A DNA stretch of 64,000 nucleotides from Crocodylus rhombifer (lineage: Eukaryota; Chordata; Crocodylia; Crocodylidae). The translations under genes and the position numbers were made by a program. The DNA is taken from contig JAVSML010020440.1 in the NCBI GenBank assembly GCA_038503035.1, forward strand, positions 1 to 64,000. Direction: 5' to 3'. The notes beneath the pieces were generated by a model. That model had not been told where the DNA came from. It ran no database searches and was given only the letters and a program-made list of their open reading frames with translations. This document shows, piece after piece, positions 24,901-36,900 of the stretch; position 1 is the stretch's first letter; the number at the start of each line of letters is the position of its first letter.

Positions 24901-27900
24901 CTTGCAAGATACGGGCACACGTCTGAAAACATCTGTGTGTACCAACCTTTTTCCTTATTATTTTTCAAATAAATATTGCAGATCTATTAGCAGCATCAGG
25001 CCAATTCACTGGACTAATTGGAGCTCACATTTGTGTTTTAAACAGTTTTAGAAATTGCCTCCATGCCCCTTAAAATTATTCATTGTCACACACAGGGAGG
25101 TTATGCACAACTAGAACTATGCTTCACTTACTCAGATTAAGAATGGAAAGGAAATGAATTACTTCCTTCTCTTTCAGTTGCACAAAAAAGTCTGTTGTTT
25201 ACTGTGGTTATATTGAATGCCTTTGTTATGTGTGTTTAATTGAACCCCTTTTATCTTTCCAGACCATATACACCTATGAAAGGGGCCCTCTCTACTGTGT
25301 GGTTTGACAGATATAAGATCTCAAATGATTGTCCGGAGCACATTGAAACCATTGACTCAATGTGTAAGTTGCTTACTGAGTTGATTAATGAGGAGATTAA
25401 AAACGGCATCCGAAAGGATAGGATACTCGTAGGTGAGTGTTTGTAAATCTTAAAACTCAAAAACACAAGAGATCATCACACTTGGGTTTCATACACTGGA
25501 TCTTGCAAGTTAATGTGCAGCTCTTGTAGCTGCTGAGTTGCCCCTGCTCTTATTGATCTTCATTGTTTGTTGCAAGGACTTAGTATCTTGCAGTGCCTCA
25601 TGCATACTGCCCCCAATTCTCCCCTTACCCCCTTAAAGCTGCCTTGAATAGAGTGAGGTTGAGTTGGGTATAAACATATGCAGAATTTGACTTCCTGTAT
25701 ACACAGTGAATGTAGCCTAAAAGCCTTTTCTATTGTTGTTGTTGCATAGAATGGTTCATTATAATTGGCTCAAACCCACTTAGCAATGATTAACCCATAT
25801 TTGCTTGGCTATTTGTATCTGGCCACTTTATATATTACGTATGGCTTGAAGTGGAAATCTTGAGTTCTCTCAAAGTTACTGCAGCTTTTGTATTTAATCA
25901 TTGTATGTGGGACCCAAGTATCATGGAATCATAGAAAATGGGGTTGGAAAGGACCTCAGGAGGTCATCTAGTCTAGCCCCCTTGTCAAAGCAGGACCATC
26001 TCCAACTAGATCATCCGAGGCGAGACTTTTGTCTAGCCTGGTCTTAAAAACCTCCAACAATGGAGATTCTACAACTACTCTGGGTAACCTATTCCAGTGC
26101 TTTACTACCCCCCACCAGTGAGAGAGTTTTCTTTCATAGCTAACATACACTTCCCTTGCTGCAACTTGTGACAAGTGTTCTTTGGTCTGTCATCTGCCAC
26201 TGCTGAGAACAGTCTAGCTCTATCCTCTTTTGAACCCCACTTCAAGTAGTTGAAGGCTGCTATTAAGTCCCCTCTTAGTCTTCTCTTCTCTAGACTAAAT
26301 AGCCCAGTTTCCTCAGCCTCTCCTGAGTTACGTGCCCCCACCCTCTCACCATTTTCACTGCACTCCTCTGGACTCTCTCCAATTTGTTCACATCCTTTTT
26401 GTAGTGAGGTGCCCAAAACTGGACACAGTACTCCAGATGTGGCACTTCCCTTGATCTGCTGGCAGCACTCCTATTAATGGAGTCCAGTATGCCATTAGTC
26501 TTCTTCACAACAAGTGCACACTTTTTGGCTCATATTCAGTTTATTGTCAACTGTAACCCTCAAGTCCTTTGCTGCAGAGCTGCTGCTTAGCCAGTCAGTC
26601 CCCAGCCTGTCTCTCTGTCCCTAGCTTGCATGGGATTGTTCTGTCCCAAGTGCGGGACTGTACTTCTTATTGAACCTCATGAGAGATGTTTTGGTCCAGT
26701 CCTCCAATTTGCCAATATCTCTCTGAATCCTAGCACTACCCTCCAACATATCTAGTATTCCCCCTAGTTTGGTGTCATCTGCAAACTTGCTGAGGGTACA
26801 CTCTATCTCATCTTCCAGGTTGTTAATGAAGATATTGAACAAAACCAGCCCCAGGACTGACACTTGGGGCACTCCACTTGAGATAAGCTGCCAACTAGAC
26901 ATCAGGCCATTGGTTACTAGTCTTTGAGCCCAACAATCCTGCCAGTTTTCTATCCACCTTGCAGTCCATTCACCCAAGCTAGACTTTCTTAGCTTGCTTA
27001 CCAGAATGTTGTGGGAGACGGTATCAAAAGGCTTGCTTCAGTCAAGGTATATCACATCCACTGCTCTCCCTGCATCAGGAGGGAATCGGGTGGTGAACTG
27101 GCAGTGAATTTGTGAGTTTTAGGCTACAAGAAGGGCTGTGGGGGTTGTTTTTTGAAAAGGGATTTGAAAAAGACACAGTCACAGTAACAGGTGTGGCGTG
27201 TAGTCTTCCCCAGATTTCCTGCGAGCGGTGCAGTTGCAGAAAATTGAAAGGTCACAGTGACCCAGAGTAACAATACATTGGGGCATTTGCCTATGAAGAA
27301 AGAACTGAGTGGAATGGAGAGATTAGATAACTAAACTAGTGAAGGATTATGAAAGATGCAGTGAAGCAGATATGGGCATTTTGGATAGGGTGGCATATAA
27401 ATCTAATAAACATGCCCCAGATTTTGATAAACTAAATGTATCAGACAAACTGGATGGATGGATAGGTATTAATTGAAGATGTGGTGAAATTCAGATTGTT
27501 GGAACTCAGATGTCAGGGGATCAGAGAAACATTTTGTTTTTGAAGACAGGGTTGAGGGAGTGTCCATTTTTGTCTGGGAGTTGATTTGTTGTGAAGGGTA
27601 GATTAGGGTGATGGGATGGAAGGCTGGGAGATCAGGTGGAAATTTCAACATGAAGAAGGCTAGAAATGGTTAGGAGAGGGATGGCTACATGTTGGGCAGG
27701 AAGTTTGGTGTTTGCTGACAGGTGCTTGGAATGGGAAGAACAGTCTCTTGGAGCATTGCCAAAAGGAGGATGAGTGGGAAGCTAGCAGAAGTAAGAGCAC
27801 GCTCTCTAGGAATGCAGATTCCACCAGGGCTTTCTGGAAGTTGACTTTACTTTCTTTCCACGAGCTTGGGACTTGTGAGTACAGGGGATTCAGTTATTCC

Positions 27901-30900
27901 AAAAGAATTGCATTGTGCCCTACTTATTTCAACATCATACCTATCTAATGATGGCTGTTCGAAGGTCGCTATTGTTAACCATTTTATTGCTGATCACTTT
28001 AGAAAAAGCATCCAGCTGCTCTGTGGTAAGAGAATTACCTACTCCTACTCCTTACCTATCACACTTCACCATAAATCAGAATATTAGCGTCCTTGATGTT
28101 ATCTGTTTTCCAAAGCATGTTGAAAATAACTTGGTTTTCTTGATAGAATTCAGCTTGATACACCTCAGTCCATCACTACTACTTCTTTGGGAAGTCTATG
28201 AACATATAGATGGCAGTAAGCATTCCCAGTACCCATCCTTATGGCTTAATAAAACGAAGTTGTTCCCTAGGAATGTAAAGGAACTGTATAAGTTAATGAG
28301 CTTTTTCTAGTTCAAAAGAGTATCATCAAGTAATACTTTCATAATGGAAAAAAAAAGGAATCAATTATTGTGTAAAAAAATACCATCTAGATCTGGAAAA
28401 AAATAAGTCATTTTCTTGCCAGATGTTCTTGTTGGCTTGCTTTCTTATTGGTCTTACAGGCTAAAAAAAATGTTTAAAATAATTCCTGTCGGGGTGGGGA
28501 CTGATTTTAAGGGATAAAAAAGCATGATCATGCAAGTAAAATTTTGGTACTGCCTGCCTCCCTCAGTAACACACGATTAAAAGTCAGTATATTTTGGCAG
28601 TACATTTGGACGCTTATAACAATTGAGAAATTCAGCAATTCTTAGTATATTCAAAGACTGTTCAAATCTTAGAATATTTAGAACCTATATATATAAAGGG
28701 CTTAGTCTGTCTGTCTGTCTGTCTGTCCATAACACTCTTGGGAGGGTGTAGCTCCCAGCAGGCATAGCTCCAGTCAGTGCTGTGCACAAAGCAAATTGCC
28801 TGTCAAGAGTGACGGTGGGGCTGTAGCAATACCATGATGGCGGGGACAGAGGAAACAGAGCTGGCAGGGGTGGGGTGGATAGTGATGCTGGGGATGGAGC
28901 GCCACCGTGACAACGGGAACGGGGTGGGAGGCCAAGGCCAGCACTGCTGGCCTCGCTTCCCACCTCTGCCCAGCCCTGCTCCTTGGAGGCGGCCACGGCG
29001 CAGGGTGGTGGCAGCGCAGCACTGCCCCCTCCCCCCCACCATCATGGCAGCACTTTGTCTCTGCCACTTAGTAGAAACATGAAATCACTCTAGTTATATG
29101 AGATCTCCAAACATGTTTAAGATCAACATTTTTAAGCCTTGGATTTCAAAAGATCCTAATGGAAATACTGTTTTTTAAAGCTTTCTCTAATGTTCACGTC
29201 TGTTGTTTTGGATATTTTAATAAAGGCTGGCTCTTTTTTTCCCTTCAGATTTACTGCTGCTTTCATAGTTTTACAGGTCACTTTTTGTACACCAGAGAAA
29301 TGCTGATCCAAGCATGTTGGTCTTTGCCACCTGTAGTCACTTGTATAAGCAGCCAGTGAAAATAAACTTTCAATAACAGTCCTGTAGACTTGACCATGTG
29401 CCAAAAACCACACACATGATTCCTGACCCCTTGTACTATAACAATAACACAAGGCACACAACCACTTTTGTTTATTGCTAGTCTTCTTACATAGCTACCG
29501 AACCATGGTGGAAGTAACATGAAAGCACTGCATTTCTTGTGCTTATTGGCATATTCATCTCTCTCAGTATGTGTGGAGATAGGATGAGGAAGAAATATCT
29601 TGGCATTTGACCTTCCAGAAAAGGAAGGTATTATAAATACTGGAACATGAAAAATCAACAATAAATCATTGAAACATGCCGGACAAACTGCTTCACCTAC
29701 AGCCATGGTATTTTGCCTCTGGCCGCCAAGATTTTGCTGTCCTTTCTCTAATCTTGAATATTCTGTATGTGTTAGAAAGGTGAAATTTATTATTTTTTTT
29801 ACAGAAGGAAATTTACTACTGAACTCTCAAGGGATAAATTCAGGGTTTTAAGTTGCTGCACAGGATTTTTCTTTGTGGAGCACCCATCATGTGGCATCAT
29901 GGTTTATTCAGTTTATTCATGAGAAATGTGTGCCTTACATCAGTTCCATTAGTCTTTTCCCATAGTTGCAGTGAAATGTTGATATAGGTTTAGAGGCTTT
30001 TCAACCCAGTCTTATTTAAATAATCCTTTACTTTAACTTTAGGGCAAGGGAGGTTTTTGTGTATTTACATAGGTAAATTCTCCTACCGATTCAATTTTTC
30101 CTCCTTCCAACTGAATTTTCCTGCTGCATTCATAAATCATCCAACAGGAGTGGAAATGGCTACTAATTTCTATTTGAAGAGAAACTCATACACTTGTTCA
30201 CTTTAGAAGTGGAAAAAGTAATTTTGGTTCTCCTTAAATTGTGATGCAACATTATTTGTATACTTATCTTTTGTTGTTAAGAATATTAGCTTTAAAACAA
30301 GCAGAAATAATTGCTTACAGTTGGTTTATTTCCTGTTTCTTTTGATTTCAAATTAGTAGTTATTTCAATAAACGCTTACAATTATTTACTTTTATTTGAA
30401 TGTTATCAAGGGATCATAGATTTAGGTGAAGATAATCTCTACTATTGTAGATTTTATGAAAGACCTTGGTTCCCCCACATGGAAGAGAGGTGAAAATAAA
30501 TTTTATCAGGGATATATATTTTTAAATCTGCTCTCTCATAAAGCTTGCCTTGGGAAAATTGTTTGGTTATTCAACATTCCCATGAGAAAAATCCTTGGGT
30601 GTTCTCAGGCAGTTGCTGTGTGTTAGGCCAGGCCTATGCTGATAGTCTGTCCAAGTAATGTAGACTTGAAGGTGATTTTATTTGTCTCCATCCCAAAGCC
30701 TTGGTGCAGTTATAAACTATTTGTGCTGGCATAGTTTGTGTTCTTTGAGGAACAGGCAAACTACAGCAAAAAGGGTCTGTTTTTTGTTCACATGAGCTAC
30801 CTGTACCCTAAGAAGTGTATCAATATAGCTCAGGGGTGGGCAAAATACGGCTTGTGGGACGGATCTGGCCTGCAAGGCCATTCTGTCCAGCACGGAGCCC

Positions 30901-33900
30901 CTAAAAATGTAAAAAACTAATATTTATCTGCCCTTGGTTCCTCATAGATTCATAGAAGTAGGGTCAGGGAGGACCTGGGCAGATCATTCCTGCCCTGGGC
31001 AGGGGGTTGGACTAGATGAATACAGGACTCTCGTGACCCCTACTAAGTTTAAGCTTAAATGACCCCAACTAGGTAGTTATCAAGCCTCCTTTTAAAGACC
31101 CCTAAGGTAGGAGCCAGCACCACTTCCCTTGGAAGCTGGTTCCAGATCCTGGCCACCCTGACTGTGAAGTAGTGCCTCCTGATGTCTAGCCTGAATCTAC
31201 TCTCAAACAACTTGTGGCTGTTGTTCCTTGTTACTCGGAGAAGTGTTCGGGGAGACCAGGGTCTTGCCCAATCCCCTCTGGTCCCCCCGGTAAGTTTATA
31301 GAAGGCCACTAAATCCCTTCTCAGCCATCTCTTGTGAAAGCTGAACAGGTTCAGGTCCCTGAGCCTCTCCTCGTAGGGCCTGCCCTGCTGGCCGCTGATC
31401 ATGAGACAGGACCCAAGGGCAGTAGGACACAGGGGAACCCGGCGGCCTCCCACAATAACAGGGCCTGCCCAGCCCCGCCCCCTGAGCTGGAATCCCCAGC
31501 TGGGGCTTCTGGCCTGGGACCACAGGGCTGCCCCACGCCGGAACTTCCAGTAAGGGTGGGGGAGAGCCTGGGCAAGAAAGGAGCATGGGTGGGGGGGAGC
31601 GGCCCCTCCTCACCGATTCCACAGCTGGCACGCTGCAGCCGCTCTCAGCCCACACCAAGCAGCTTCAGAAGGGAACGTCAGCCACAGGGCTGGGGAGGAG
31701 CTGCTTTTCCCCCCTCCCCGCTGCTCAGCTTTTCCCTGGGCTCCTTCCCGGCGCAGAGGAAAGCAGCCCCTCCCCTGCCCTGTGGCCAGCGCTTCCTGCT
31801 GCAACTGCTCACAGCCTGCGCAAGGCTGTCCAGAGCAGGAACAGGCAGCCCCAGGCGAGCTGCAAGCAGCTGCAGTGTGAGATACCAGGCATGGGGCAGG
31901 GAGGGGCTGCTTTCTCCCTCCGCACGCTCAGCACCACCTTGTAACCTGTCCCCACTGCCAGCCTGGGCCCCGCTCCGGCTCCAGCCTCACCTGTCAGGGC
32001 TGTGCATGGCGACAGCAGCTGCAACTCCCCTGCTTGCCATGCCAGGCAGTGTTTGCCACCACTGCCTCTGGGCTGCCCAGTGCACGAGCTCCGGGTGGGC
32101 AGCAGCAGCCAACACTGCCCGGCATGGCAAGTGGGGTGGGCCGCAGCTGCTGCTCCCGATGGGCAAGCCTGGAGCCGGCACAGGGCCAAGGCTGGCAGCA
32201 GGTAGGGTTACAAGCTGGTACTGAGCAGGGGGAAAAGCAGCTCCTCCCCTGCCCAGTGACCAGCGCCCTGCACTGTAGCTGCTTGCAGCATGCATGGGGC
32301 TGCATGTGCCTTCTCCAGACAGCCCCATGTGGGCTGCGAGCGCCTGCCGCAGGGAGCTCTGGCCATGCGGTGAGCAAGGGGCCATTTTTCCCCGCACTGA
32401 GCACCAGCTTCTTCCCTGCCAGTGAACAGGGGGTCAGGGCTATGCGCCCTGTACCTTGGGGCTGGGGGACACTGGATGTGAGTGGGCGGGGAGCCAGTGG
32501 GAGCATGGGGCCTGCACTGGTGTCCCAGGGCCAGTGCTGGTGAGACCCAGAGCAGGGTGGCAGGAGCGCGGGGTCCCAGCCGGCAGGGGCTCTATAGAGC
32601 TGGACAGCTCCCTCCTCTCCCTGCTGGTGCAGCCCAACCCAGCTCCACAGACCCCTGCCAGCCTGCACCCTGCTTTGGGGACCACCAGTGCTGGCCCTGG
32701 AACATTGGTCCCAAGATGATGACCAGGGGGCAGGGCACCTGTCAAGGGGCGGGGCTACGCATGCGGCCCCCGACAGCCTGCCAAAACTGGGTAAGCGTCC
32801 CTCTGCCCGAAATAATTGCCCGTCCCTGGTCTAGCTAATGCCAGCAAACTTGTCTTGGTGTAGGCTAGTCCTTACATTCCGTTTAACCAAATTTATAAGT
32901 TTGGACAGCTGATCAGTGAAAGCAGATCCTTACCTTGCTATGGAGCCTCACTGAAATAAATAGATACAGAGGTCTGTGAATGTCTTACAGGAATGGTCAT
33001 CTATATTTTTCAGGTATCTGACAGATCGCTGAATTACCTCAGAGCAGGACACTCATCCTCAAAAATGTTACAAAAACGTATTAAATCCTGACTGTTATAA
33101 GGATGATGTCTAGGTAATAGCTGGATTGATGTTTCTGGCTTGATTCAATCAATGGGCTTTCCTGCCGGGGTTTTTAAAAATGATACTACTTTACAAAAAA
33201 TGTTTTTAATGTCAAGAGAAAATGTGGCAAAACTTCTGAGTTCCCCTGTGAAATAATACATGTGACAAAACCCATCACTTTTAAAATAAAAATTCAGAAC
33301 TCATGCCACTTAGCTGTTCCTGAATTGATGTCATATAGCCTCAGTGTTTTATCTGGAGAGAAACCTGGACAGCAAATTTATTCATGTTCCAGATTGTAAG
33401 AAGAGAGAGTGGCTGGTTACTAAAAGGAAGTTGCTTTTATTCTTGAAGATATTAAGAAATTACTGAACAGCAAACTGCGTAAAAGGAACTGTAGTGTATA
33501 ATAACGATGCATTTCTGTCTTCTCCTGTGCAGTGGTAGTATGTAGTTCTGCTTTACAAAAGATAAGGCAGGTATATGTCCTGGGTGACTCGCTCAAAATT
33601 AAACAAAATGTAAATATTTCAGGAAGCATAACAAGCAAGGAGTTTTTTATATAGGGAGAATTTAATATTGATAAGTGTTATTTCCTTAATATCAATCTTC
33701 ATTAGTATTAAAATTTATGCAGTGAAATATTTAATATTATATTTCTGTTAATGATTTGAAAGAAGGGAATAAAGAACATATTAAATCTCTTTAAAGATCA
33801 TGTATTTGGAAATGTTGGTCTTGCAGTTGGCATTTAACAAACAAATCATATGGGTCCTATGAGAGGGCAGAAAGAGACATTTTTAAAAGGAGATTAACTA

Positions 33901-36900
33901 TGGAAAAGCAAACAGTAAATTAGATTCAAGTATATAATTCTTTACAAGCATAAAATGGGGAAACACAGTTTATGACTATGAGTGTTGAAACGTATTTTGG
34001 AACACAGAGGTACTTCTCTTGTCATTTTATGTTAGTGTGACTACATGCAGAACTTTATGTTAATTTCTGGTCACTTTATAACCAGGAATATTGACAAATT
34101 GACTATGGATATCTACAAGTAAGTAAGAAAGACCCTTAATCATTTAGAGTGTGTGTATGTGTATATGTATGTATGTATATGTGTATATCTATATGTATGT
34201 GTGTATATATAAAAATAAATAATGTATACTAAATGATTAATGGTCTTACTATATATACACAAATTGGTCGGAATTCATGGAAGACAGACTGACCCCTGAG
34301 GAATGATTTTAAAGCTGAATATTTAGTGAATGTATTTCTCTCTCTCAAATGTATGCTAAATGATTATGGGTCGTGTGTGTGTGTGTGTAAAATATTTTTA
34401 CTTGTATATCTATATAAGACCCTTAATCATTTAGTATACATTTTCGCACGCACGCACACACACACGCACGTGCGCACGCACACACACTAAATATGTTCAG
34501 TATATATTCCGATTTAAAATCATTCCTCAGTAGTCAGTCTGTCTTCTATGCGTTCCCACCAACTTGTCAATATTCCTGGTTTTTATTTATTTATTTATAT
34601 TTCTGGTTTGTGTGTGTGTGTGTATATATATTAAATGATTAAAGGTCGTACTTATTCACCTCAGCCTTAAAATGATGATTTCAGCTCCACTCTACTGTAA
34701 ATCAATGATTTAGTAGAACATTTTTCAGTCTCTGATTTCTGTAAAGCAGAAAAGCATCAGTGAGAGAAACTTTGGGGTCTTCCATTGTGTAGTCTGTGTG
34801 TTAGAGAAAGGTATTTATTCCTGCATGTAGTAAAACAAACCCAGAAAACTGAACATTTCAAAGCGAGGAGCAGGGGATCAAATACAATAGGGGTTGCCAA
34901 CATTTTGGCCTGTGTTCAAGGCACCTCTAAGAGAAGTGTTAGATAAAGAGTCCTTTGTTCTGAATGACAAAACTAACCATTCTTTCTGAGACCAAACATT
35001 GAGTGAAAAATAGGAGGTTATGAATAATGCAAATAAATGAATACAGCTGAAACATGATAGTAAGCAAATGTATAGATTCTTGGATATGAATGTACAGCTG
35101 AAGTGACAGATTTTGCTACACATAATGCACCCAGCTCACATTTCACAGGCATTTAAATTGGGAGTAACGTTGTGGAAATCAATAGGTTTAAGTGGAATTA
35201 AGCCTGGATCTTACTTTTATATAAATATTTTATTATGAAGCATCTGAAAGCCCTCTATAAACTGTACATGCAGGAATTTCTTTACCTGCCACAGAAGCAT
35301 GGCAGCTGTTTTCAGAATGCTTATCTTCATCAGGAGGGAATAAAATATTTGTGAAGAGTGCACCCCATGGTAGGGAGTTACCTTATATGTACCTCAGCCT
35401 GGGTTAAATCTCATGCTTTTAATGTGGTTGCCACACATGTCAAGATCAACCTCAGTTCAGATTCTTTATTTTGACAGTGAGGATGTTAAATGTGCTAACT
35501 GAAGCCAGTTTAAGTCTCATCTGACTATGCTGATGATGAGCAGTTTATGCCATTGAGTCCTGCAAAGTTCGTATTATTGCCATAGCCTGACATTCTTTTT
35601 CACTGCCAGCTGCTAATCTTCAGTGGTGATGCACACGAATGATGGGACTATCACAGAAGCAGGTTTGAGCTCCATTAAAGTGATAGTCCGGTGCTTTCAT
35701 TTTTCACGTCCTTGTGAGACAAGGTATTTAGCAGAATTCAGATTCATTGGAATCTCACAGGCCATGCCGTGAGCCCTTCTGCTATGGCCTTGAGCTTGCA
35801 ACCTCTGGGCTGTCGACTGTGCATCTTAGAGCCAGTCTGATGCTAGCTTTAAAGAAAAAAGCCTTGCTGATTTGGGGCCCATACACCTGGATTTAAGCTT
35901 CTGAGTGTCTTACTGACTTAGTGGGATTACCAGCATGCTTAGAGTTAGGGCATATGGTTAAGTACTTTGCTGAATCAAGGGCACAGGGGAGTATAGTGCT
36001 GTTTGATCAATGTTCTTGACATACAGCAGAAGCCATTAAAAGGCAAACATTTTTGCCAAGATGAACATGGACCGGCAGTGTGGGGATGCAGTCAGGAAGG
36101 CCAACGGCACCTTGTCATGCATCCACAGATGCATCTCGAGCAGGTCCAAGGAGGTGATCCTCCCCCTCTATGCGGCACTGGTCAGGCCGCAGCTGGAGTA
36201 CTGCATCCAGTTTTGGGCGCCGCACTTCAAATAGGATGTGGACAACATGGAGAGGGTCCAGAGAAGGGCCACTCACATGATCAGGGGACAGCAGGGCAGG
36301 CCCTACGAGGACAGGGGACCTGAACCTGTTCAGCCTCCATAAAAGAAGGCTGAGGGGGGATCTAGTGGCCTGTTACAAACTAGTCAGAGGGGACCAGGAG
36401 GCACTGGAGAAGTCCCTGTTCCCCTGAGCACTGCCAGGAGTGACTAGAAATAACGGTCGCAAGCTGGCAGAGGGTAAATTCAGATTAGACATCAGGAGGC
36501 ACTACCTCACTGTCAGGGCAGCTAGGATCTGGAACCAGCTTTCAGGCAAAGTGGTGCTGGCTCCTACCCTGGGGGTCTTTAAGACGAGGCTTGACAATCC
36601 CCTTGCTGGGGTCGTTTGAGCTCAGTACTCTTTTCTGCCATGGCAGGGGGTCAGACTTGATGATCTGCTCAGGTCCTTTCTGACCCTACTAACTATGAAA
36701 CTGTTTACTAGCTCTTAAGCATTAACTGCAGAAACCTCTAGTTGAAAGTGGAAGGAAAAAATGGTAGTAATTTCAGATTACTTCTGTGTGGAATCTATTG
36801 GTAAGTGCTATTTTTTTCAATGGTAACCATTATAATTAGTGAGTGTATGAGGGGGTAGAGGTTAGGGGAATCAGGAGTCTTGAGTAAAGTCTCTTTACTT

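Larger units (their letters stand above)
6567..25262 (+). other. LYPLAL1 intron 2
   Basis: 18,696 bp, GT-AG. Recognised contents are listed separately: hAT fragment 7314-7410, MITE with nested CR1 8213-9552, tandem duplication 12089-12218, gap 12858-12867, GC-rich block 13500-14470, CR1 pieces at 15608 and 16540, a repeated pair at 15343 and 20063, LTR-like element 18540-19703, nested MITEs 21495-22348 and a hAT MITE 22814-23114. In 9553-12088, 14471-15342, 20196-21492 and 23123-25262 I see only AT-rich DNA and short simple repeats, with no gene. Confidence 0.85.
30626..32871. mobile_element. possible PIF/Harbinger-type MITE hosting a hAT
   Basis: The left end GGCCAGGCCTATGCT and the right end (inverse GGACTAGCCTACACC) form an imperfect inverted repeat. 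TTA is found on both flanks (30623-30625 and 32872-32874), the 3-bp duplication typical of PIF/Harbinger. Without the hAT insert only about 240 bp remain. The similarity of the ends is modest. Confidence 0.4.

Noticed and set aside
28685..29082. Several overlapping ORFs of about 80-100 codons on both strands
   Set aside because: Within the GC-rich candidate Helitron; no protein similarity and the frames conflict.
31334..32224. 296-codon open frame on the plus strand and several long overlapping frames on both strands
   Set aside because: They lie inside the GC-rich interior of the hAT element at 30831-32828 and the first part overlaps a CR1. The sequences are A/P/S/G-rich and resemble no protein; long frames are expected from low stop density.
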